64,000 nt of DNA from Gnetum montanum (lineage: Eukaryota; Streptophyta; Gnetopsida; Gnetales; Gnetaceae), in assembly GCA_015680685.1 (NCBI GenBank), contig MNCI01015611.1, positions 312,901-376,900 of the forward strand, read 5' to 3'. Made by a program: the position numbers and the translations under genes. The notes under the pieces were generated by a model that saw only the letters and a program-made list of their open reading frames with translations, was not told the DNA's origin and made no database searches. This document shows, in pieces, positions 44,799 through 54,725 of the stretch (positions are counted from its first letter, which is position 1; the number at the start of each line of letters is the position of its first letter).

Positions 44799-45712
44799 TG
44801 ATGAGTCATGTTAAGTTGGCTATGTTGATGAGGCCTTGTCAATGTGACCTTGTTGACTAGGCCTCATTGACAAAGCCCCATCAATGCAATGTCGATTTTC
44901 TTGATTTTTGACTATAAATATGCACTTGTAGCCACATTTATGGCATAAGTAAGTTGTAGTTGCAGCAGAACTCTTGCATTTTTTCCATATGAAAGTTAGA
45001 ATTTTTCCTTTGAGTGCTCATAGCAAAAGTCATTGAGTGTATAGATCTTTATTTGAGCATTATTGTACCTGAGCACAACAGTGTGTGCAGCAATAAAGAT
45101 GCACTTTTTGATAAACCTTGCAACACTTTGGATAGATTAGCTATTTTATTTATGCATTTAGTATTTCCAATTATTTATTAAATGCTTTCAATTAGTTATT
45201 AAATATTTTCCAGTTACTACATTAATGAGGCAATTATGCAAGATAGATTACTCACATAAGTATGATTTCTTTGAGCATAACACGTATTCACTTGGTAATC
45301 CTAGCAGCGTTATCACTTGGTATGCCTAGGAGAATAACACTTGGTTGCCCAGTAGCAGATATGTGGGTTCATGACATGTATAGAAAGTGGGGTCAGATGG
45401 TTATGTTAGGACTAGTTAAATGCTAGTTAATTAATTAATTTAGATTAGTTAATCAAATTCTTTTTAACTACAATTCAAGCACCCAACTATAAAACATAAA
45501 AATGATAAAAATCGAATGCCTCAATTACACTTAACCATACCAATGAACATCACAAGTGTAATTGGGAAGACAATGATTAACCTTAAGGCTAGATTCACTT
45601 CCTAAAGGTCTTGTACACTAGAAACAATCAAGTCTATGAAATTCGACTGGATCACACATGAACACTTACTGATTCATATGCTTGGGCATAGGGGGTACCT
45701 CATTGCTTATCA
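44799..45712 (+). repeat. 3' LTR of element D (914 bp)
   Basis: Starts TGATGAGTCATG, ends GCTTATCA. About 50 bp longer than the 5' LTR, partly from a local expansion of TTAATTAATTAATTTAG near 45425-45450 and from an extra CCTTGTTGACTAGGCCTC unit in U3. TATA box at 44912-44920. Confidence 0.88.
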
Positions 45713-46335
45713 AAGCATATTTTATGAAATTTCTTATTGAGCTCAAAAGGTTTGGATAATCTATGATATTTTAGATTGAATTGGAATAGCTTTATTTCGA
45801 AGTGTTTCCTCATGTTCAATCTATCTTACTTAAATGTTTGAGATTTCACACAAATTTGCTTTCTTTTCTTCTTTCTTTTAAAATACATTGAATCTCACTC
45901 TAGTTCTAGTTTTCTTATGGATCCTTCTCTTTAGGGGAAATTAGGACTAGATTTTTGCAGAATTGTGCTTAAGCATTGTGGTGAATTTTTATTTATTTCA
46001 AGCAACATGCTATAGGGACTCTATAGACTAAGTGACTTGACAAAATGGAAATCTTCAATGACTCATAGTATTCAACAAGGTTAGCTAAATTTTTATTATA
46101 ATAGCCAATTACAGTTTCATACACAAACCAAACAATTTCAACATTCACAACAAAAAACATACATTTGCACTTAGTTTTCTCTATTACCACAAAATTTATT
46201 TAGAGGTGTCTAGGCCTTGGTGTTGCTATAGACTAGCAAGCATGTAAACTCAATTTTGAACAAACACCTTCATTTCCTGCGATTCTAGTCATGAAACTGA
46301 AGGAAAACATTGGTAGTCCCAAGTAGTCGCCAACA
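45713..46335 (+). repeat. R-U5 of H, part 2 (after D)
   Basis: Reverse complement of C LTR 7424-8030, with GTTTCCTCATGTTCAATCTA and similar blocks, ending in GTCGCCAACA. The minus-strand frame 45993-46190 (VNVEIVWFVYETVIGYYNKN) is the counterpart of plus frames in C (20961-21200) and is not kept open consistently, so it is not called a gene. Confidence 0.7.
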
Positions 46336-46871
46336 ATTTTCTAAGTTGATGTAACTATTAGAAGGATTACCAAGTAACTTTACTACTGAGTTAATCAAGC
46401 AAAGTCACTACTAGGTTACCAAATAATTATACTTTACATTCAAAACCAGTTGTACTTATTCCACCTTGCTAATAGACATTGGAATAGTAAATGACTTAGT
46501 AAATGTAAATGAGTAAATAAAGGTAAACATTATAGAAAAGTAAAAATATGCTAAGTGATATGTTGCAATGATGAAAAACAATTTGGATCATTATTTTTGT
46601 TCATGAATTATGTCCACGAACAATCCACTCAAATAAAGATTCTATACAACTATAATTCATCACATTGTGAACATTCAATCTAACTCTAACTTTATGAAAC
46701 AAACTACAATAATTTTGCTAAGTTTTGGCAAAAACTTGTCTCTTCGACATGATGGTAGGTTGGTATTTATAGGGATGACCATGGTCCACTATATCATATC
46801 TATGATGACATATATAGGGCTACGATATTATAACTATGATATCATAGACTAATATATAAATTATTTCATCA
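46336..46871 (-). repeat. A 5' LTR, start to U5 (part 1)
   Basis: On the minus strand it starts TGATGAAATAATTTATA at 46871. A GATATCATAG/ATATCGTAG array lies at about 46850-46790 and a TATA box (CTATAAATA) at 46772-46764. U5 follows with TTTATTTGAGTGGATTGTTCG and ACTTGGTAATCC repeats, as in E (52002-52400). It continues at 25193 beyond H. Confidence 0.7.
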
Positions 46872-47440
46872 ACCTTTATTTCATATAACAAAAATATTTT
46901 TTTCATTCTTTTAATAGTCTATCAATTTTTTTTTATTTGCACAAAGGTCTAACCTTCATACAACACACCTAGACATCATTATAGGGTAAATAATAGTATG
47001 CAAATTTTTATTTTTAAACCTTCCAAGCCCATAATCCTAATGTTTTACATTTGTTCTTTAATTGCATATGGAGCCTTAATTCTTTTTTCAATTCTCTCCT
47101 TAGACATTTATCACATTTGTACCTACTCTCATAGTATGGGTCCAAGTTCTTAAAGAAGTTTACTATTCTACATTTGTAGTTCCCAATTTAAAATTATAAT
47201 TTGCATTTCTTATATTGTATATTATTATTTTATTATCTTCACATTAACATGCATTAAGGAGGTAAAGAAAAAATGGTTGGTAAAAGATAATGAAATTTTG
47301 GGTATGTGAAAAATTTATTTTTAAAAAATATTAAATAAATATTTTATAAAAATGAACATCCAAGAAAAGAACCAAATATTAGTAAAGTTAATGGATTTTT
47401 TTTAAGATAAAAAAAGCCTCATCTAAGATGAAGAAAAGCA
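46872..47440. other. No gene seen
   Basis: AT-rich DNA upstream (5') of element A. I found no repeat partner in the window, no coding motif and no obvious target duplicate of A. Confidence 0.5.
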
Positions 47441-48100
47441 AGGTATTATACCAAATACAATTCCTATAGAGGTTTAGAAAGTACTAGGAGAGATGGTTAA
47501 CAGAATTCTTAACAAAATCTTGAAGGTTAGAAAAAAGCATGTATTGTTATTCTCATATACAAGAACAAAGGAGATATACAAAATTATGCAAATTATAGAG
47601 GAATTAATCTTATGAGCCATACTAGAAAACTCTAGGAAGGAGTCATAGAACAACATCTTAGACTTGAATCAAATAATATAAGAAAATTAATTGAGATGTA
47701 TTCTAAGAAGATCTACTAGGGACTATTTCCTTAATACAACAATCAATGATAAAATTTAGAAAATATACACATAATTATTATTGAATTAGAAAAAGTATAT
47801 GATAGAATGTGTAAAGATATTATTTGATGGGCCTTTCACATGGGAAAAGTATCTTTCATAAATATATTAGAGTGATTCAATACATGTATGAAGGAGCTAC
47901 TACTAGAATTAAAATAACTTACAAAATCACTTCTAATTTTCTAATCATAATAGGTTTACCTTTAGGATCTGTATTGAGCCTTTACATATTTGCTATTATT
48001 ATGGATAAATTAATTAAGAGAATACATGATAAAATCCTTTGGTATACATTGTTTGGAAATGATATTATGTTAGTAGGTACATCTTGAGTCAATATTGCTT
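47441..48100 (+). pseudogene. LINE reverse transcriptase fragment
   Basis: Reads KNKGDIQNYANYRGINLMSH (47560-47620), then RLESN and a decayed GRS block. The open frame 47824-48087 has YIRVIQYMYEGATTRIKI, the block IGLPLGSVLSLYIFAIIMD and WYTLFGNDIMLVGTS. The block order (QNYRGI, DMYEGA, GLHQGSALSPYLF, FADDIVL) is that of plant LINEs, of RTE type as I recall. The catalytic FADD is GND. Endonuclease and the 5' end are missing. The 3' part of the same kind of protein is at 51225-51690, so a 3.1-kb block split it. Confidence 0.8.
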
Positions 48101-48913
48101 CTAACAATTAATTTTTCTCTCTTGTTTTTTTTAAAAGCATCTATTGTAAGACTATTCACCTAAGTAGACATCCCTAAAATTGGAAAGTTATTCCTTTATA
48201 TGTTGTTTCTAGGTCTTTCTACTCAATGATTATGTGATGTACCTAAAATTTTTTATAAATATTTTTTAGGCTCTGACACCCTTCATAAAATGGAAAAGTA
48301 ATGACATTTTCTACAATCAAAAAATTTAAAAATTAGCTGAAATAAGATAAAATAGATGGAACAACAATGAAGACTCTTGATTTAGAAGCTTTAAAGTATG
48401 GATTTGATTTGGTATGTAGTATTAAGTTATAAAGTTCTAAGTATATGTTATCATCATCATCATTCTAGCCTTGTCCCAACAAAATGGGATTGACTATGTA
48501 ATTTGACTATATGTATTAAGGATAAATATAATAAAAAATAATTTTAGATTTTAATAGGACTTCCTTACAAAAAGAAAAAAAATACATGGAATATAAATTT
48601 AATAAAAGTATCAACAGTGATGACATAGAAATAACAATTCAAGGCTAAAAGGTCTCTCACTATGAATAGTTCCACTATCAATGTTATAATCAAATAGTAT
48701 AATTAATAAGGATATAAGAAATAGGAGTGTTGGATCCAAAAAAATATTAATAATAAGAAAAAAACTAGAACACTTAACATGTTTAATCACCTAGTAGAAA
48801 ATTGAAAAAACAATATAGAAAAGAATAACTTTTCGATTTTAGGAATATTTACTCAAGTGAATAGTCTTATAATAGATGCTTCAAAAATCCTAGAAAGGAA
48901 AATTAATTGTTAG
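48101..48913. repeat. Inverted repeat of about 190 bp around a LINE-type tail
   Basis: 48101-48290 and 48725-48913 are imperfect reverse complements. The outer ends are CTAACAATTAATTTT and AAATTAATTGTTAG; shared blocks include GCATCTATTRTAAGACTATTC. Inner edges are GGCTCTGACACCC and GGAGTGTTGGATCC. The interior is about 430 bp. It looks like a foldback or long-TIR element, or two inverted LTR-like fragments. The left edge falls exactly where the LINE RT breaks. No target duplicate was identified. Confidence 0.6.
48445..48512 (+). repeat. LINE/SINE-type 3' tail
   Basis: (ATC)n followed by CTAGCCTTGTCCCAACAAAA, TGGGATTGACTATG. It matches a widespread plant 3' end that I recall as CCTTGTCCCAACTAAATGGGGTCGGCTA, found on RTE-type LINEs and derived SINEs. 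It lies inside the inverted repeat. Confidence 0.55.
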
Positions 48914-50254
48914 TACGGAGAATGGTCCTAATTCTAACAATATTTACACCATTTTCAATATTTGTACTCTAACTTAAAATAGAAAAAGGATTTGATATAT
49001 CAATAGAAAGCTTTGGCAAAATACCAAATTTTGTAGGAAAAGAAAGTACAAAAGTAAATATTGGCACATAATTGTCATCATGATTGACCTTACATTGAGT
49101 GTTTTTTGCATCTTTTAAACTTCCCTTATCAATGAAAGATCTCATATTTGGGTAGAAAATATTCTTTTTATATAAAAAAAAAGTTTACTTATGTGCTATA
49201 TTTCTAGACTTATGAATATTTCCTTTAATAAAAGTAAAACTTTTCATGAAAGTTGTTGTCTTCTTTGGTTTATTTATTGTCATTTGATCATTCTTACCAT
49301 AGAAATAATCTTAATTATTCATCTATTTAGCTTCAATTTTTTTAATCCTTCATTTTAATACATTTTTTCTTTTTCTTAACATCTTTTTTCTTGAGCAAAA
49401 TAGGACAAACATTACACAAGTGTCCTTCATGATAACAAAAATTATCAAAATTAGGAAGATTATAATATGTAATTCATTGAATGTAAGTCTTCTTATAGTC
49501 AAGAAAACTGATTGTGTTAAAAAAACTATCTACAAGAATAAAATGGTGTAAAAATAGATTTCATATGCTTAATGGGACTAAGGATACTAACAATTTTCTT
49601 CCTAGCTTTCTGAAAAATCAATGAAAGATTACATAGTTCGACAAAACATGGAAATTTAGAATATTCTTTACATTGGACATCAAAATCAAGAGTTCACTTA
49701 TGCATGATCAACACTACATGCTTATATATAAAAGACCTTATATCTAGGACATTCTACATCATTGAAGCATTTCCTATCTCAAAAAGTGGAAAGCATAGGA
49801 ATAATGCCTAACCTAAATGACTTAAATATCATGTATTTAGATCACATCATTTAACTATGAATTAAAAATCTTATTATGAGGTAGGTAATCCAAAATTTGA
49901 ATGAACACATATTGTGATGTAAGATCAACTATCAATGAATCATGAAACACCAACGAATTTGCATGTTGTAACCTTTGTAACCCCATCCCATGAAATCCAA
50001 GGGAAAACTTCATTGTAAATTTGAGGATTGTAACCTATGAGATGCAATATCACACACTTTATACTTTTGGGACTAGAAAATGTGTCATAAGTGATAAAAG
50101 CCTCATTCCCTAAGGGAAAAAAAATCATGTAATGTCTATAACTAGGTTTGGAGGGTTAAAAATGCCTTTTGTAATGCCAAAATTGGCATTTTGATGTCTT
50201 TTGTGGGTGGTATAGAATTTTCTACACTACAAATGCGGAGGGATGTGGGGGCAT

Positions 50255-50425
50255 CTATTCCTAGTGTGGAGGAGATTGGCATCATCCATGCCCAGCATGG
50301 GGGTTATAATCTTTGCCCCCAATGTTGATATATCAACCTCCTTAGCATGGAAACTTCACCCCCTCAATGTGGAAACTGCATGCCCCAGTGTGGAAACTAC
50401 ATGGCCAAGATTTCTGCACATTTCC
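50255..50425 (+). repeat. Degenerate short repeats of AGTGTGGA / CATGCCC type
   Basis: About six loosely spaced (20-30 bp) copies of a motif around AATGTGGAAACT or AGCATGGGGG followed by a C-rich stretch. The stretch is GC-richer than its flanks and is covered by one 73-codon frame (50243-50464) that reflects the repeats, for example LNVETACPSVETTW. Confidence 0.5.
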
Positions 50426-51065
50426 TCTAGCAAGGAAGCTCTAGTGAGGAGGATCAAGATCTAAGTTTACAATTTTTATTTTGTGTGCAAGTTTATTCAT
50501 CCATTTCATTTCTGCATAATTTATTTCTCATATCTATATTTTTACATATTCATATTTACCTAGATTTTGCACTTCATATGTCCCTAGGTGATCTTCCATA
50601 CAATCCATGGCATCACAGATCTCATTTCTTTCATAGAGGTCCTAGAGATCCATGGTTAAAGTTGTCAACGATCGGGATCCCTTGGTTTCTCCAACCAAGA
50701 TTTTTGGTCACTACAACTCATCTACATCATTAGAGAAAACAAAATCAAATATTTTAGTTACCTCATCATCACTTGAGAAAGATGTCAAAAATTTTTGTAT
50801 ACCAACTTATAAATCTCTATTTTGAGAATCAATAGAAATTTTTGCATCAATAAAAGGTAAAGAAAATTTAACATTAGTTAAAGAATTTGAAAGTAATTTA
50901 GAATTCCTCATAAGAAAATATAAGCAAGATTAAATTTTCTATAGAAAAAGCAAAGAGAAAAATCAAATTTGTTGAAAGAAAATCAAATCTAAAGGAGAAA
51001 CTATAATGTAAGAAATAGGATTATGGTAGGATGGTTAAAATGGAAATAGGCTAGTTGTGTTTTAT

Positions 51066-51215
51066 GTAATAAAAGAAGATCATCACCTAGAGCCTCAATT
51101 CTTATCTTGCTAAGCAGGGTTTCAAGAAGGTTGGTAGATGAGCAAAAGCTTGACCTCTTGGATTAGTTACATTTAGGCTAAAACCCATGTACTTCAACTT
51201 CAGAAATCAGTACTT
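51066..51215 (+). repeat. Dispersed segment, copy 1
   Basis: Shares TCATCACCTAGA, an AAGNAGGNTTGGTAGATGAG core, and AGGCTAAAACCCA-type text with 54935-55075. Identity is moderate over about 140 bp in the same orientation. The origin of the segment is unknown. Confidence 0.5.
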
Positions 51216-51224
51216 TCCCATCAC

Positions 51225-51690
51225 TCCAAAATGAAAGTCATTAAAATAAACTCAATAAACTTAAAGAAAAAATTTTATAGGATAGAAATTAAGCTTGCTA
51301 TTATGTATGGTGTTGAATGTTAGGTTGTAAAATAGAAACAAAAATAACAAATTAGAGTGATAAATATATGAATGCTTGATTGTTGGATATTAAAAATTAC
51401 AAGAAAAGATAAATTGCACAATACATACATTAAAGGAAAGCTTGTAGTGATTTCTATCTTAGATAAGTTATAGAAATGAAATTTTAGGTTGTCCGTATTC
51501 AAAGAATATAAGATAATGAATCTATAGGTTGCCACATCATTATTTTAAAAGAGCCATTAAAAGGAAGACTAAAAGAAACATGGAAATAGATTATTGAAGA
51601 TGTTATAAAGAAGTTATACATAGATAAGAATTTAGCTCTAAATAGAGGTGAATGGAAAAAGATAACTTAATGTAGTTAATTCCATTTTAT
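51225..51690 (+). pseudogene. LINE ORF2 C-terminal fragment
   Basis: With frameshifts it reads LNKLKEKIL-YRIEIKLAIM, YGVECWVVK and WILKITRKDKLHNTYIKGKL. This is the C-terminal pattern of plant LINE proteins, recalled as LKGKFYRTAVRPAMLYG, then MRMLRWMCGHTRRDKIRNE. It is the continuation of 47441-48100 after a gap of about 90 codons and the 3.1-kb interruption. No poly-A or tail sequence was identified at its end. Confidence 0.65.
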
Positions 51691-51860
51691 TGAATTAAGA
51701 CTAAAATGATGACGAGGTTTCAAGTTTATACTCTACTTTTAGTGGTACCTAGATTAAATGGTTTAGAATCTATCATAACATATCCTATCCTTTTCTAATT
51801 TTATAATTTGTTAAATGGGTAATTCATTTAGTTCATACTCAATTTTCAATTTGAAGACAT
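51691..51860. other. No gene seen
   Basis: Short AT-rich stretch between the LINE fragment and the LTR of E. Nothing recognised. Confidence 0.5.
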
Positions 51861-52765
51861 TGCTTTGATTTATATTGCATTGGATATTGATATAAAGTCA
51901 ATTTTTATTGCATTGTGATATCGTAGGAATGATGTCCTAAGTATGATATTATAATTTGTGCTATGTCATTGTTGATATAATGTCTCAGGATGTGTGCATC
52001 CCTATAAATACTAATACTTGGGCTTACAATCAACAACTTGTTTCATTCCATCCTTAGTAGAACTTTTGTAATTTGTTTTCTTAGTTAGTAATAGAGTATA
52101 TGCTTACAGTGTGATGTTTAGTAATTGTGTAGAATCTTTATTCAAGTCAAATGTACTTGGGCACAGTTCATGATCAAAAATAAAGACCAAGATTGCATCT
52201 CATCATTGTAGCATCCACTTAGTTTCAGTGTTTTACTTAGATTAATTTTCATTTTTACTTAGTTAACTCTTTACATTTTCAAAGTACTTTACTTTCCTTG
52301 TTCATTAGTAAAGTAGAATGAGTACAACTAGTTTTGAGCACTTAAAGTAAAATTGTTTGGTAATCCCAGTAGTGTTATTTCTTGGTTCATCCAATAGCAT
52401 AATGCTTGATAATCTAATAATTATTACATGAGCCCAAGGCATGTATAGTAAACTAGGATCAGATGCTCATCATTGTAGGCTAAAATAGTACATTCTTATC
52501 ATTACTTAGACTTATCATTGCAATTCATTTCTATTATGTTTATGCTTAGGAGTAAAATGAGCCTAACAACATCACATAACATTTTCTTCACTACAAGTTA
52601 AACCATACACATAGACTTCACTAACTCAATGTGAGAAGGTAACGATCGCAACCTTAAAATCAATTTCTAGCATAATACATTGTCCATCTACAAATTACAA
52701 TATGGTCATGAGTTAACACTCATGACTTGTATGGTAGAGTGTTGGGATTGCTCCATTGCTCATCA
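51861..52765 (+). repeat. 5' LTR of element E
   Basis: The left border is uncertain (TGCTTTGATT at 51861 or TGATTTATA at 51866). U3 has GATATCGTAGG, ATGATATTAT and GTTGATATAATG motifs, TATA box CTATAAATA at 52002-52010, and the end GCTCATCA at 52765. R-U5 matches A's LTR. Confidence 0.7.
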
Positions 52766-52784
52766 TTGGTGCCATTGCTAGGGA
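52766..52784 (+). promoter_or_regulatory. Primer-binding site of element E
   Basis: TTGGTGCCATTGCTAGGGA directly after the LTR; tRNA-Asp type, close to those of D and F. Confidence 0.8.
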
Positions 52785-52910
52785 TCTGTTAATGTGTTCT
52801 AAGTAATTGATCTTACAAATTTTGTTATATCAAGAACTATAAAGTTGATCTTTCTAATATTTAAACAATCATAATAACACACACACTTAACCAAGTGTCA
52901 TACTTATAAC

Positions 52911-54725
52911 ATGGCTTCAACTAAGGAAAAACTATCACCTACTAAAGAGATACAAATGGGCAATGATAGAACAAATAATGATGTAGACTAAAGCATGCCT
53001 ATGCTCACAATGATCCATACTACCCTAATTTTACATCCATCTTTCATCAAGATGGGAAAATGAGATGAAGAGACCTACAGGGCAACATCTTTTTACCTCT
53101 AGAATGTTTAGCAAACACTATGCTTCAAATAGCTTTGAGAGGAATGAATATGAGTCATGTATAAGAAGGGTACCATGTGACCAAACACATGATAAGAACC
53201 TATCAACCCACAAAGGCACAAGTGTGGAGAGATGCTATTATGGAAACCAAACATGAGCATAATAGGGGAAAGTGGGTCAACTCTCTTGTTGTCTTAGAGG
53301 AACTTGATGGCAATGCATTTGTTGCAAAGAAACTCCACTATGATCATGAAGTCCATTCCCAAACACCTATTATTCATCTAGAAGAACCTATCAAGGTACA
53401 ACTACATTCAACCCTTACAAAGATACCAAGAAGAGAAGAAAGGAACTCTAAGTACAAGCTAGACTTAAGGCCAAGAGTTTCTGCTAGATCACAATGAAAT
53501 GAATACCAAGGTTACAAAAGGATAACTAGTAGGTATCATTCTCCCACTACTTCATCTTCATCCTTATGACCTTTGATGGACTTTGACTGAAGGGGAAAAA
53601 GGTACAAAGATCATGATAGGTAGAGATGTTGGGCTCATTATAGACATGAATATTTTCCAAGACATCTTGATAAAGGAGATGAAGAGCATAAATCAAAGAG
53701 ATATAAGTTTCAAAGGGAACATCACTACAATCGAGCATACAAACCCTACAATCATGAGGAACCCCTATGGAAACTTGCAGCATGATCAACATAAGAAAAG
53801 CTCTATATATTTTGACCAAGCATGTGAAAGATAGTCACATCAAGCAACTTGATATGAACAATATTCCTAATTTTGAAGGAGGATATAACATAGATCCACA
53901 ACATCACCTTCAAGTATTTTACGATGCCTATACCCTATAAAATATAGAAATAACTGGAAAAAACTTAAATTATTTTCTCAGACACTCATCAAAGAGGTAA
54001 AAAGCTGGTATAGATTATTAGACCTAATTCAATCAAAAGGTGGAGTACCATGGTTGAACTTTTCAATGATAAATACCAAACCTATTCTTGGGTGTCAAAC
54101 CTTAGGAAGTAGATCTAGGGCTAGAAGCAAGGGATTCATGAATCCCTTGATGTGGTGATGAGCAAATACTACTCTCTTCTACGTAGGTTTCTAAGCCATG
54201 GATTTTCCCAAAGGGAGTAGCTTAGGCATATCATTGATGGGCTAAGGAATAAAACCAGGAAAACCTTAAGACTTAAAAGTGGCAACAAGAGGGGTCAACA
54301 TACAAGAGACTTAAATAAACTTTATAAAGTGATGTGCCATAGTTCCATGACTTGAAATGCTCTTCTAAGACTACATCCATGAAAGGAATAGGAGCCCAAG
54401 TATCAAAACTTAAGACTTTCATCTAAACCAATTTTGACTAAGAAACCAATATTCAAGAACCTAATACAAAGTTTGTCTCTATGCTTAGCTAATGAGGAGA
54501 ATAGACATGAGAAATACACTTGTTGTTACTATCATTTTAGCATAAGAATAGTTTAGAACTCTTTCATCAACTACTACTCAAATTTGAGAAAGATTAATGT
54601 TAAACATAGAATTCTCAAAGGAGAGCCTAACATTAAACCATACCACATCATATCATGAAACTATCCCCTATGGAGTATACCATTGATATTTCAAGAACAC
54701 GACACCAATAATATGCTATAGGCTC
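52911..54725 (+). pseudogene. Gag of element E
   Basis: ATG 52911 opens MASTKEKLSPTKEIQMGNDR. The N-terminal part continues through shifted frames, TKHMIRTYQPTKAQVWRDAI at 53177-53240 matching A. The capsid part follows: LDMNNIPNFEGGYNIDPQHH at about 53848-53905, LFNDKYQTYSWV at about 54060, and HIIDGLRNKTRKTL at about 54225-54265. The zinc-finger-like region near 54520 is decayed. Stops and frameshifts are present. The open frames at 53065-53256 and 53583-53834 are alternative frames of this gene. Confidence 0.75.

Larger units (their letters stand above)
32550..45712 (+). mobile_element. Element D: full-length Athila-type Ty3/gypsy retrotransposon nested in H
   Basis: LTRs 32550-33414 and 44799-45712, tRNA-Asp-type primer site, gag, protease, RT, RNase H, integrase, spacer, internal motif array, ORF3 and polypurine tract are all present in canonical order. 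This is the reference copy for the super-family in this window. The start of the 5' LTR lacks about 8 bp found in the 3' LTR, and no target duplicate can be recognised. The H sequence continues across it (GGTAGT before, TTTTATGAAATT after). Stops are frequent, so it is inactive. Confidence 0.88.
25194..46335 (+). mobile_element. Element H: single C-family LTR in A's LTR, split by G and D
   Basis: The first about 30 bp (TGTTGGCACATTTCTACTAT) match the start of the C LTRs in opposite orientation. The end (GTCGCCAACA at 46335) and about 1.1 kb before it (32030-32549 plus 45713-46335) match the R-U5 of C. Without G and D it is about 3.6 kb. No internal region was found, so it is a solo LTR or a truncated copy. 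Its flanks, 25193 and 46336, are continuous parts of A's LTR. The target duplicate is degraded (ACATT and ATTTT). Its U3 differs from that of C beyond the first about 30 bp. Confidence 0.6.
1..46871 (-). mobile_element. Element A: outermost Athila-type Ty3/gypsy retrotransposon, interrupted and leaving the window on the left
   Basis: Read on the minus strand, A starts with its 5' LTR at 46871. The LTR runs to 46336, is interrupted by H (25194-46335), and resumes at 25193-24860. The primer-binding site is 24859-24843. C (7424-24842) then interrupts, and the leader, gag, protease, RT, RNase H and integrase follow from 7423 down to about 1120, with a post-pol spacer to position 1. When C is removed, the DNA after the primer site lines up with the same stretch of element E (52785-52860), including a shared ATATCAAG block. 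When H is removed, the LTR lines up with the E LTR without a gap of note. The third ORF and 3' LTR lie beyond the left edge. All coding parts carry many stops, so the copy is old and inactive. Confidence 0.75.
48914..51224 (-). other. Insert within the LINE, with a faint gag-like remnant
   Basis: About 2.3 kb of AT-rich DNA. On the minus strand a Cys/His cluster with a Lys-rich tail (FCYHEGHLCNVCP, then KKKDVKKKKK) at about 49450-49350 resembles a retroelement CCHC knuckle missing its first Cys. Upstream on the same strand 50128-49940 reads KCVILHLIGYNPQIYNEVFP, which I do not recognise. 50240-50420 has a short repeated motif listed separately. No further coding signal was found and the element type is not established. 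Confidence 0.35.
51861..54725 (+). mobile_element. Element E: truncated Athila-type retrotransposon (5' LTR and gag only)
   Basis: LTR, primer site and gag are present. After about 54725 the sequence no longer resembles D, and no protease, RT, integrase, ORF3 or 3' LTR follows. It belongs to the same family as A: the leader, gag N-terminus and LTR align. The break at about 54725 is abrupt, in the Pro-rich tail of gag. Confidence 0.75.
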
